A DNA stretch of 64,000 nt from Neoroseomonas eburnea. GTDB lineage: Bacteria; Pseudomonadota; Alphaproteobacteria; Acetobacterales; Acetobacteraceae. Numbering within the stretch: position 1 is the stretch's first letter; each line of letters begins with the position of its first letter. This document shows positions 28,186 through 35,683 of the stretch, one piece after another. Below the pieces are notes generated by a model. It saw only the letters and a program-made list of their open reading frames with translations, did not search any database and was not told the DNA's origin. The stretch is from positions 31,344 to 95,343 of the forward strand of contig NZ_JAAEDL010000022.1 in assembly GCF_018129005.1 (NCBI RefSeq). Direction: 5' to 3'. Both the position numbers and the translations under genes were made by a program.

Positions 28186-28549
28186 TCGCGCGTTCCAGGT
28201 TCTCGATCCAGCCATTGTAGTTCTTGTGGATGCTGGTCCCGTCGTATTGCAGGTTCGTGCTGTCCGCGTGGCGGATGGAGAAGCTGTCGGCAGTGTAGAA
28301 GACTTCGGTCACCGCGACATGGCCGCGCAGGCGCAGGGTGGCGCGGACCAGGCCCGGGCGGACCGGTTCCATCTCCCAGCCCAGGCCGGCGCCGGCGCGC
28401 AGGATCTGGTTGCGGCGGGCCTCCGGCGTTCCGCTGTCGACGAAGCTGCGGCTTTCCACGTTGTAGACCGGCCGCGTGCAGCCCGAGAGGCCGAACGCGC
28501 CCGCCATCGCCAGGACCGGCGCCGTGCGGAGCAGGCACCTTCGTTGCAT
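28163..28549 (-). CDS. Small lipoprotein, paralogue of 25625-26020
   Basis: A 128-residue lipoprotein. The signal peptide LLRTAPVLAMAGAFGLSGC ends in the lipobox LSGC. The mature domain shares with the 25625 protein the (I/V)Y-N/E-S start, an 'R..AGAGLGWEM..V' middle, IRHADSTNLQYDGTSIH and a LERAII end. ATG 28549 has AGGAAG just upstream. Its end overlaps the convergent halogenase-like gene by 23 bases. Confidence 0.78.
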   Translation of the reverse strand: MQRRCLLRTAPVLAMAGAFGLSGCTRPVYNVESRSFVDSGTPEARRNQILRAGAGLGWEMEPVRPGLVRATLRLRGHVAVTEVFYTADSFSIRHADSTNLQYDGTSIHKNYNGWIENLERAIIRQPPV

Positions 28550-28692
28550 CCGTCTTCCTCCTGCTGTCCTGCGCGCCACGGTGCGGGCGGCGCGCGAGCC
28601 GCGGCCTGATGGCGGCGAGCCATTCCGCCGACCGTCATCAGCGTGTTGGCCTCGCGCAGGGCCGCGCCGCAAGTCCCGGCGCGTGGCGCCGG

Positions 28693-29355
28693 TCAGCCGA
28701 TCCGCGCGAGCCAGCGCCGCCGCCGCAGCATGCGGGCGAGCAGCCTCCCGGTCACGTACCAATGGACCATGAAGCCTTCCGCCAGCAGGCGGGGCAGCGC
28801 CACGCGCAGGTTGTCCTCCGCCGCCACCGGCGCGGGCGAGAGGCCGAGGCCGCGTGCCATCAGCATGGCCCGATGCAGGTGCAGGCGGCTGGTCACCAGC
28901 GTCTCCGGCCCTGCGGCCGGGGGCGCGTCGCGGTGGTTGCGCAGGTTCTCGAGCGTATGGCGGGACCGGGTCTCGAGGCCGATGCGCGCGGCATCGAGCC
29001 CCCGCGCGGCCAGCCAGTCCCGCCCGGCCTCGGCCTCGCTCGGCGTGCCGGGGGCGGCGCGCCCGCCCAGCACCACCACGCCTGCGCCGGGATGCGCCTT
29101 CGCGAGGGCCAGCGCCCGGGCCAGCCGCGCGATGAAGTCGGGCGAGGGCGCGCCGCCCGGCAGCAGGCGATGGCCGAGCACCAGGATGCGAGCCGGCGCC
29201 GCGCCGGGTTCCACGCCCGCGCGCCGCGCCGTCCGCAGCACGGCCAGGGTCGCGGCGAGCGGCGCCAGCCCCGCCGTCAGCAATGCTGCGAGCAGCGCCG
29301 CCGCCAGGGTGATCGCGCCGTCATGGCCGAGGAAGGGCGGCGCGCGTCCCGTCAC
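28693..29355 (-). CDS. YdcF-like DUF218 membrane protein
   Basis: A 220-residue protein with a hydrophobic N-terminus (ITLAAALLAALLTAGLAPLAATLAVL) and a cytoplasmic or periplasmic DUF218 domain: ILVLGHRLLPGG, VVVLGGRAAPGTPSEAEAGRDWL, TLENLRNH and LVTSRLHLHRAM. DUF218 proteins are linked to envelope or polysaccharide metabolism without a firm reaction. The stop overlaps the start region of the hydrolase (4 bases), so both belong to one leftward unit. Confidence 0.83.
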   Translation of the reverse strand: MTGRAPPFLGHDGAITLAAALLAALLTAGLAPLAATLAVLRTARRAGVEPGAAPARILVLGHRLLPGGAPSPDFIARLARALALAKAHPGAGVVVLGGRAAPGTPSEAEAGRDWLAARGLDAARIGLETRSRHTLENLRNHRDAPPAAGPETLVTSRLHLHRAMLMARGLGLSPAPVAAEDNLRVALPRLLAEGFMVHWYVTGRLLARMLRRRRWLARIG

Positions 29356-30485
29356 GCCGCCAGCCAGGTCCGCGCCGCGGCCTCGGCGCCGGAGGGTAGC
29401 GCCACCTGCCGGTCCACGGCCCAGGCGGTGATGTCACGCGCCACGCGGTCCCCCCGCATGTCGCGCAGCATCATGTGGTAGCCGTCCGGGTAGAAGCCGA
29501 CGCGTTGGCGGGCGGGCTCGGGCAGGGTGGCGACCAGCCGCCGGGTCGGCGCCGCGGGCACCAGCCGGTCCCGCCCGCCATAGAGCAGCAATGCCGGCCC
29601 ACGGAAGCGCGGCGCCGCCGCCACCGCCGCGTCCATCAGGTCCACCAGGCCGGCAAGTGCATCGACGCGGGTATGGCGGATCAGCAGCGGGTCGCTCGAC
29701 CAGCGCTGCCAGGCGGCGATGTTGTCGGTCGGTTGGAAGCCGGGCGCGGAATTCGCGAAGCCCATCATCGGCACCAGCGTGACCATGACGTCGAGCATGT
29801 TGCGCGCGAACCAGCCGAGGCTGTCCCGCCCCACCACGGCCGGGGCGAGCAGCACATGGCCATCCGCCGGCGGCGGGTTGGCAGAGCCGCCCGCCACCAG
29901 GAGCACCGCGCCGCCCATGCTTTCCCCCATCATCACCAGCGGCAGGCCGGGATGGCGGGCGCGGATCAGGCGGGCAGCCTCGGTGGCGTCGGCGGCCATG
30001 GTCTCGTGCCCGGCCCAGATGCCGCGATGGGGCGCGCCCCCGAAGCCGCGCTGGTCGTAGCCGTAGAGGGCGACGCCCTCGTTGGCGAACCAGGGCGCCG
30101 CATCCTGCAGGAAGGCGCGGGCGTGCTCGTTCATGCCGTGCAGGCCGACCACGACGGCGCGCGGCGGGCTTGGCGGCAGCCAGGCATGCAGGGGCAGGCG
30201 GGCGCCGTCGGCCATGACCAGGACATCGCCGAAGAGGGAGGGGGTGGCGACGGGCGGCCCCATCGGGGCGCGGGCCGGGGTGCAGGCGGCCGTGCCCAGG
30301 GCGGCGAGAAGGGCGCGACGGGGGAAGGCAGGGCGAGGCGAACCTCCCCCGATCCCCCTCCCGTCCTTGTCCCTTGGGAGCTGGCGACTGAGGTCAGTCT
30401 CCAAGTGACAGAAAAGGGAGGGGGTCTGGGGGAGCTTCACCCTCCCCCAGCCCTTCCGTCGTCCATCATGCCCCAGGCGGATCAT
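29352..30485 (-). CDS. Alpha/beta hydrolase (monoacylglycerol-lipase-like) with lipoprotein signal
   Basis: A serine hydrolase with the nucleophile elbow GESMGGA, the oxyanion HGMNEHA, and late GGRDRLVP and GYHMM carrying the catalytic Asp and His. A signal peptide RRALLAALGTAACTP with a lipobox shows export. No usual start codon lies near it: the frame runs upstream through the family 1 repeat to TTG 30404 or ATG 30485, adding 28-55 residues encoded by repeat. The coordinates use the ATG, but the natural start is unresolved. It may act on envelope lipids (inference). Confidence 0.8.
   Translation of the reverse strand: MIRLGHDGRRKGWGRVKLPQTPSLFCHLETDLSRQLPRDKDGRGIGGGSPRPAFPRRALLAALGTAACTPARAPMGPPVATPSLFGDVLVMADGARLPLHAWLPPSPPRAVVVGLHGMNEHARAFLQDAAPWFANEGVALYGYDQRGFGGAPHRGIWAGHETMAADATEAARLIRARHPGLPLVMMGESMGGAVLLVAGGSANPPPADGHVLLAPAVVGRDSLGWFARNMLDVMVTLVPMMGFANSAPGFQPTDNIAAWQRWSSDPLLIRHTRVDALAGLVDLMDAAVAAAPRFRGPALLLYGGRDRLVPAAPTRRLVATLPEPARQRVGFYPDGYHMMLRDMRGDRVARDITAWAVDRQVALPSGAEAAARTWLAA
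30325..30456. repeat. Palindromic intergenic repeat, family 1, copy 5 (full)
   Basis: On the minus strand: arm CTGGGGGAGGGTGAAGCTCC, a middle palindrome GACTGACCTCAGTC, and arm GGACAAGGACGGGAGGGGG, then GGGGGAGG-TTCG-CCT. It overlaps the N-terminal coding frame of the exported hydrolase, as copy 4 does for the LolA-like gene. Confidence 0.85.
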
Positions 30486-30568
30486 CGTCGCCGGAGATGG
30501 TACCGCCCTCCAGGCTGGTCCACCACGCCCGCCGCGACTATGGTGCGCGCCCTGGCGAGAGGACCCCC

Positions 30569-30796
30569 ATGCGCGACCCCCAGATGACCGGATATGCCCC
30601 GAAGCCCGTGGCCGGGCTCACCCCCGACCAGCGGGTCGAGGTGACCTCCCGCAAGGTCGCCTGCGACGGGGAGGCCGCTTCCGGCCTGGGTCATCCGCGC
30701 ATCTGGCTGCACATCGAGGACCGCGAGGTCACTTGCCCTTACTGCTCCATCACCTACGTCCTCGCCGAGGGCGCAGGCGAGGACCATGGACACTAG
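30569..30796 (+). CDS. zf-CHCC zinc-finger domain protein
   Basis: A 75-residue protein with the CHCC zinc-finger pattern: Cys in KVACDG, His in GHPRIWLHI, then the CPYC pair in EVTCPYCSITYVL. The domain is shared with a small accessory subunit of respiratory complex I in mitochondria and occurs as a free protein in alphaproteobacteria. GAGAGGA precedes ATG 30569. It is the last recognisable host gene before the prophage, so the insertion site is probably just after it. Confidence 0.88.
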   Translation: MRDPQMTGYAPKPVAGLTPDQRVEVTSRKVACDGEAASGLGHPRIWLHIEDREVTCPYCSITYVLAEGAGEDHGH

Positions 30797-30949
30797 GTTT
30801 TCCCTAGAGAAAGCTTGCGTTTCGCGAAGATCGAAGTTCAGGATGGTTCAGGCCAAATCGGGAACATCCGCCTCGAAGTAGTGCACTATCGGGGCAGTCC
30901 GGCCCGCCATGTTCTCGCGCCGTTCATGCCGCTACGCCCCGGCCCGCCC
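30797..30949. other. Host/prophage left junction region
   Basis: These 153 bases hold no gene. A short perfect stem CTAGG-TTTTC-CCTAG lies at about 30794-30808. The sequence has a lower GC feel than its surroundings (CTAGAGAAAGCTTGCG...). The left attachment site should lie here or overlap the end of the zinc-finger gene, but it cannot be defined without the right end of the prophage. Confidence 0.5.
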
Positions 30950-31744
30950 TCAGCCAGGCCGCAGGGCGAGCGTGACCGCAGCCCATGAGGCGCTTGCGTG
31001 GTCGCCCAGCGGATACACCCAGGCGCCCGGATCGTAGGCGCCAGACCCCGGCCACACAGTCCAGCCGGCCAGCGTCACCTCGATGGTGCCGCCTCCGCTC
31101 GCGCGATGCTGCAGCGTGTCCGGTAGATCAGGGTGCGTGTAAGTCTGGACCAGATCATCATTGCGCTGACCGACCGCCGCGGCGGCGAGGATGATCGCAC
31201 CGGGCGTAACGGGTGTGATGGCGGCAGGATCAGGCAGGCGGCTGTCCGGCAGATTGGACGCGACCGGCACCGCGTCGAGCGGCGTCGCCGGGTCCATGCC
31301 GCGCCACACGAGCACGTGGGCGGTGCCGCACGCGAATTCCGACCCGATGTAGGGCAGCACCACCTCGGTATCCGGCGTGCTGCCCATAACCGCATAGCTG
31401 ACGGACAACTGCGCTCTGGCGTTCGTGAGCCCCGCACCGGCCGGCTCGCCGCTTTGGATCGGCGATCCTTCCGCAAGGGCATAGGCGCCTGTACTGTCGC
31501 CAGTCGCGTGGTGCCCCCCGCCCGTCAACGCCGCCGACTTCGCCACCCCCTCGCCGGCGAGCACCACGACGAGATCACCGGCGACGGGCGCGGAGCCGAT
31601 GCCGCCGGTCAGGGCCGTCAGGGGCACCGTCGTGTTGCCCGCGCCGAGGCCGACATTCAACGTTGCCATCGCGTAGCCGACGAAGCCAGGCGCACCGGGC
31701 GGACTGGACGCACCGAACCGATACGGGTTGATCAGCCAGGCCAT
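30950..31744 (-). CDS. Phage virion-associated protein, unknown function
   Basis: A 264-residue protein at the end of the late operon, after the tail fibre. It starts MAWLINPYRFGA, an N-terminal pattern I recall from hypothetical tail-associated phage proteins, then has a beta-rich body (VGLGAGNTTVPLTALTGG, SVSYAVMGS, VTLALRPG). The start overlaps the tail-fibre stop (TAATG). Its location suggests a tail or fibre accessory protein, but I recognise no enzyme domain. Confidence 0.7.
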   Translation of the reverse strand: MAWLINPYRFGASSPPGAPGFVGYAMATLNVGLGAGNTTVPLTALTGGIGSAPVAGDLVVVLAGEGVAKSAALTGGGHHATGDSTGAYALAEGSPIQSGEPAGAGLTNARAQLSVSYAVMGSTPDTEVVLPYIGSEFACGTAHVLVWRGMDPATPLDAVPVASNLPDSRLPDPAAITPVTPGAIILAAAAVGQRNDDLVQTYTHPDLPDTLQHRASGGGTIEVTLAGWTVWPGSGAYDPGAWVYPLGDHASASWAAVTLALRPG

Positions 31745-33222
31745 TAGACGCGCACGCCGATCAGCGCAACCTTCAGGCCGGCCGCATCGGCCCCCGCTGC
31801 GTCGATGTCGATGGTGATCTCGGCGTCGTCGGCCAGCGCCGTCGTGCCGATGGCGGCGGGCGTGGCTGCCGTCGTGCTCGTCTTCTCGCCCTCGTCGATG
31901 GTCAGCAGCGTCGAGAGGATGGACGCCCCGTTCTGGTTGATGTCGATCGTGACGGCGCCGCTGGTGCTGGCCACGCCGAGGCTCGCGCGCACCGCCTGAA
32001 GCGTCATCGCGAAGGGCATACGGAAGGTGATCTTCGCGGGGCCGTCCGTGATCTCCGTCGTCTCGTCGGAGACGGCGAACTGGATCACCTCCGGCTTGAC
32101 GATCCACTCCCCCCCGCCGCCGGTCCAGGCCCCGATGCGCATGATGTAGCAGAGGGCGTAGTAGGGCGGGACGATCGGGATCGTATGGGCGTGATCGCCC
32201 TGCGTCGGGATGGTGTGGGCATGGCCGCCGCCGCCGCCGGCATTCTGGATGCTGATCCCGGTCGCGGCGGGGTTGATCGCGCCGCTGGTGCTCCAGGTCC
32301 AGCCCTCCCCAGCGACCTCGACGGTCCCGTATTCCAGCCCGGCCAGGCCGTCCGCGGCGGTGGGCGTGAAGGCGACACCGCTGCCGCCGTGCGTGTGCTG
32401 CGGGTCGGTCACGCCATGCGAGTGCGCCGGGATTTCGCCCGTCGTCAGGGTGTGGGAGCCGGTGCTGCCGCCGTGGTTGTGCGCGCCCGCCGCGCTGGTG
32501 ATGCCGCTGAAATCGCCCCCGATCGTGTGAGGCGCCGGGTAGAGACCAGTGCCGGCCCCGAGCACGAAGCGGTTGCCTAGGTTCGGCGTGCCGTTGGTGC
32601 CGTCGCAGAGCGCCCAGCCCGCCGGAATGCTGCCGACCGAGCCCGACCAGGCGACGATGATGCCGGGCGGGAAGACGTTCGCCAGCGCGTTGTTGATGAT
32701 CTGCTCGATCAGGCCCTGGCTGATGTCGCCGCCGAGGCTGACGGTCAGGCCGATCGGCTGCCCATCGCCGTCGAAGGCCAGGACCTTATTCGCCCGGGCT
32801 GCCCGCCCCGGCAGTTCGTTGACCGTGATCTCCGACGCCGGCACGCGCAGCGCGCGGCGGCTGTCCAGGCCGATGCCCTGGAGCATCGCCACGAGGCGGT
32901 CCAGCTCGCTGTTCAGGCTCTGGATGTCGAGGACCTGGGACGGGTAGGGGAAATCGGTCACGCGCTCGACGTCGAGCCGGCGCACCAGCACCACCGCCAC
33001 CCCGGCGCCAGGCGCCGAGACGAAGGTGACGGTCCCGTCCTGGAAGCCGCCGTCGAGCGGATCGCCCGAGACCGAATAGCCCGAGCCCTGCTCGACGCCG
33101 TCCAGGTAGACGGTGATGTCCGCCGCGTCGAAGAAGGTGAACGGCACCGGGAAGGCGACGGTGACGCCATCGCCGGTGTAGGCGATGAAGGGGTCTTCAG
33201 CCGGGATCGTGACGTGCGCCAT
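31744..33222 (-). CDS. Phage tail fibre with T7-type N-terminus and collar domain
   Basis: A 492-residue fibre. Residues 1-90 resemble the T7 gp17 attachment domain (YTGDGVTVAFPVPFTFF, ITVYLDGVEQ). The middle has the tail-collar signature PPGIIVAWSGS, GWALCDGTNGTPNLGNRF. The third part has many His-x-His motifs (AHNHGG, IPAHSHG, PQHTHGG, GHAHTIP, GDHAHTIP), like metal-binding needles of T4-type fibres. The C-terminal beta domain is probably the receptor-binding tip. A phage promoter-like motif stands 7 bases before ATG 33222. Confidence 0.88.
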   Translation of the reverse strand: MAHVTIPAEDPFIAYTGDGVTVAFPVPFTFFDAADITVYLDGVEQGSGYSVSGDPLDGGFQDGTVTFVSAPGAGVAVVLVRRLDVERVTDFPYPSQVLDIQSLNSELDRLVAMLQGIGLDSRRALRVPASEITVNELPGRAARANKVLAFDGDGQPIGLTVSLGGDISQGLIEQIINNALANVFPPGIIVAWSGSVGSIPAGWALCDGTNGTPNLGNRFVLGAGTGLYPAPHTIGGDFSGITSAAGAHNHGGSTGSHTLTTGEIPAHSHGVTDPQHTHGGSGVAFTPTAADGLAGLEYGTVEVAGEGWTWSTSGAINPAATGISIQNAGGGGGHAHTIPTQGDHAHTIPIVPPYYALCYIMRIGAWTGGGGEWIVKPEVIQFAVSDETTEITDGPAKITFRMPFAMTLQAVRASLGVASTSGAVTIDINQNGASILSTLLTIDEGEKTSTTAATPAAIGTTALADDAEITIDIDAAGADAAGLKVALIGVRV

Positions 33223-33229
33223 GACCCCG

Positions 33230-33258
33230 GCTGTCCAGATGAGGCTACCTGCCGTCCA
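33230..33258 (-). promoter_or_regulatory. Phage late motif, copy 1 (before tail fibre)
   Basis: On the minus strand GCCTCATCTGGACAGC (33245-33230), with TGGACG at 33258-33253 placed 17 bases before GACAGC. It lies in a 22-base gap between internal virion protein and tail fibre. Same block and spacing as at 43657, 47049, 52986 and 53044. Confidence 0.6.
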
Positions 33259-35683
33259 GACCTATCGCACGGTCCAGCGCAGGGCCGCGCTCGGGGCCGG
33301 CCTCGCCGGGCCGCCACCAGAACTCCTGGCGGGTCTCCTGCCGGGCCCGCTGCTCGGTCCGCCGCCAGGATCGGGCCGCGTCGGGGTCCAGGATCGCCTG
33401 GAGCTGGTCCCACATCAGCCGGTCCAAGGCGAGACGCATATACCAGAGGGACGTGCCGGGGGTGTTGCGGCGCACGAAGCGGGCGGCGTCCCGACCCCAG
33501 TTGGCATCCTTGCCCTCGGTGGTGGCGGAGATGTTGGCCATGGTGAGGCGGGCGAGGTCATCCGCCAGCCCGGCGGTCGGGCCGCCGATGGCCGTCATGT
33601 AGAAGCTGGTGTCGGCGCGGTTCAGCGAGCTGTTCAGGAAGTCCCCGACGATGCCGGCCCCGCCGCCCTGGAAGAAGGCCGCGCCCCAGAAACGCCAGTC
33701 GGTCATGTCGCGCGGGTCGCGCCCCTTCGCGATCTCCTTCATCTGCATGGCGAAGGCGCCGAAGGCGGTCAGCCCCACCGCGAGGCGGGCGAGGTAGAGC
33801 CCGGCCGCCGTCGCCCCGCCCGCATTGAAGCCGCGGTAGAGATGCCGCGTCATCATGGTGATGGGGAAGCTCTTGTACTGCGTCGTGGCGCGCCAGAACT
33901 CGCCCGACCAGGTGCCGGCCCGCGTGCCCTGAAGCGTCAGCGCCTTCTCGGCCGCGCCGGGTTCCAGCACCGCGAAGCCCCGCTCGGCGTCGATCATCTC
34001 CAGCAGCCGGGTCGCGGCGCGCTCGGCCGCCCGGTCGCCGTCCCGCATCATGTTCTCGGGGAAGATCAGGTCAACTCCGTCCTCGGAATGCAGCCCCTTC
34101 GTGCGGATCAAATTCCATTCGGCCGCCGTCAGCCCATACCGCTCCATGGTCCGGCGCAGCGCCGGGTCCAGCGCGTCGAAGGTGTGGCCCGCGTCGTCTG
34201 CCAGCCGCCCCAGGAACTCCATCCCGAAGGCCCATTTCGCCGCCTGGGTATGGGCGTTCATGCCGGAGATGCGCATCACGAAGTCGCTGATCCGCGCCGG
34301 CAGGGTCTGCCCGATCTCCTCGAACATGGTGCGCTGCGCGGCGCGGGCGCGATGGGCCCAGCCATCCGCGATGAGGCCAGCCCGGACCGCCAGCTTCCGG
34401 TCGGCCGCATTGGCCGGGTTCAGCAGGCGGAAGTACTCGCCCATGATCCCGTTGGAGCCCAGGCCGTTCCACGCCGCGGTCTGCCGCATGGTCTGGAAGT
34501 CGGAGACGGAGGAAAGCACCGCGGACCCGAGTTGCGCCGAGGACAGCCAAGCGCGCACGCCGCCGAAGAAGGAGGCTTTCCAGCCGGCGACGGGCGACAG
34601 CGCCGTGCCGTTCACCACGTTCCAGGCGTTCTCCAGATACCAGGCCTCATTGTCGCTGACCCCGGCCTTGCGCGCGCTGTCGATCAGCACGCGGGCCGTG
34701 GCATTCGGGTTCGGGCCCAGGATTTCGAGCATCGCTATGTCGCGCGCCATGCCGTCGATGTGGTTCACCAGCAGGTCGAAGATGCCCGCGTCGCCGCCGC
34801 CGAAGGTGCGGTTCGCCTCCAGCCATGCGTCGGCGGTGGTCCATTCGAAGGCCCGGCGGTCGGACCGGGAATTGGCCAGCTTCGCCGAGCCGGCCTGGCC
34901 GGGCGTCAGGTCCGACAGGCCGTTGGTGTCGATCCGCTCGAAGGCCTGGGAGATGATCTCCGCCCGGCGGATGGGGTCCACCGGCGCGTTCGCCTCATAG
35001 TCCCAGATGCGCAGCCGGCCGTCCTCCACGGCGCGATGCATCCAGTCCTCGAAGCCGGCGCGGCCCATGCGCTTCACGGTCTCCGTGTCGAAGTGCTGCG
35101 GCAGCCGCCACGCCTCCTTGCGGGGGATGTTCCCGCCGGCCGCGTTGAACCGCTGCCGCGCGTATTCCGCGGCCTCCGACCAGGCCCGCGCGGCATTGGC
35201 CGCCACCGGATCGCCGGACGCCTCGCCGTATAGGTCGCGGATGAACCGCTGCAAGCCGATGGTGTCGCGCGTCAGGCCAAGGTTCTTCGCCCGGTAGGCG
35301 TCCAGGACATCCGCGATCTTGCCATAGAGGATGCCACGAACCGCCTGCGTCCAGCCATCGACGTTGGAATAGGTCGCCTTGCCGGTCAGGTCGCGCACGA
35401 AGACAGCCCAGGTGCCGCGATAGGCGCCCTCCGGATGGCTCGCCACGTCCTGCAGCACCCTATCAGTCGCCGTCACCTGCAGGGCAGCCTGGCGCTTCCG
35501 CAGCGCCGCGTCCGCCTTCAGCGTCTCCGCAGCCCGGGCCGCCGCCGCACCCTCGCTCACGCCCGGGTTCTCGTCGAAGACGCGCTTCACCTCGCGCAGC
35601 GCGCGCTCCGCACCCTCCCGGCTGATCCGGCCCGCATCGACCGCATCACCAAGACATTTCGCGATGTTGTCCGTCGCCGCCAT
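33245..35683 (-). CDS. Large internal virion/ejection protein (unknown fold)
   Basis: An 812-residue late protein between the ParB-domain protein and the tail fibre. It is largely helical with no recognised enzyme motif; glycine/alanine-rich amphipathic segments (AGLYLARLAVGLTAFGAFAMQM) near the C-terminus could insert in a membrane. Size and position match the large internal core proteins of T7-like phages, which are ejected into the cell with the DNA. ATG 35683 is used because it overlaps the preceding stop (ATGA). Confidence 0.7.
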   Translation of the reverse strand: MAATDNIAKCLGDAVDAGRISREGAERALREVKRVFDENPGVSEGAAAARAAETLKADAALRKRQAALQVTATDRVLQDVASHPEGAYRGTWAVFVRDLTGKATYSNVDGWTQAVRGILYGKIADVLDAYRAKNLGLTRDTIGLQRFIRDLYGEASGDPVAANAARAWSEAAEYARQRFNAAGGNIPRKEAWRLPQHFDTETVKRMGRAGFEDWMHRAVEDGRLRIWDYEANAPVDPIRRAEIISQAFERIDTNGLSDLTPGQAGSAKLANSRSDRRAFEWTTADAWLEANRTFGGGDAGIFDLLVNHIDGMARDIAMLEILGPNPNATARVLIDSARKAGVSDNEAWYLENAWNVVNGTALSPVAGWKASFFGGVRAWLSSAQLGSAVLSSVSDFQTMRQTAAWNGLGSNGIMGEYFRLLNPANAADRKLAVRAGLIADGWAHRARAAQRTMFEEIGQTLPARISDFVMRISGMNAHTQAAKWAFGMEFLGRLADDAGHTFDALDPALRRTMERYGLTAAEWNLIRTKGLHSEDGVDLIFPENMMRDGDRAAERAATRLLEMIDAERGFAVLEPGAAEKALTLQGTRAGTWSGEFWRATTQYKSFPITMMTRHLYRGFNAGGATAAGLYLARLAVGLTAFGAFAMQMKEIAKGRDPRDMTDWRFWGAAFFQGGGAGIVGDFLNSSLNRADTSFYMTAIGGPTAGLADDLARLTMANISATTEGKDANWGRDAARFVRRNTPGTSLWYMRLALDRLMWDQLQAILDPDAARSWRRTEQRARQETRQEFWWRPGEAGPERGPALDRAIGLDGR

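Noticed and set aside
30950..33222. A diversity-generating retroelement, because Bbp19 and the gene order recall phage BPP-1
   Set aside because: No reverse transcriptase gene and no template/variable repeat pair was found in the window; the fibre is a T7/collar type, not an Mtd-like protein.
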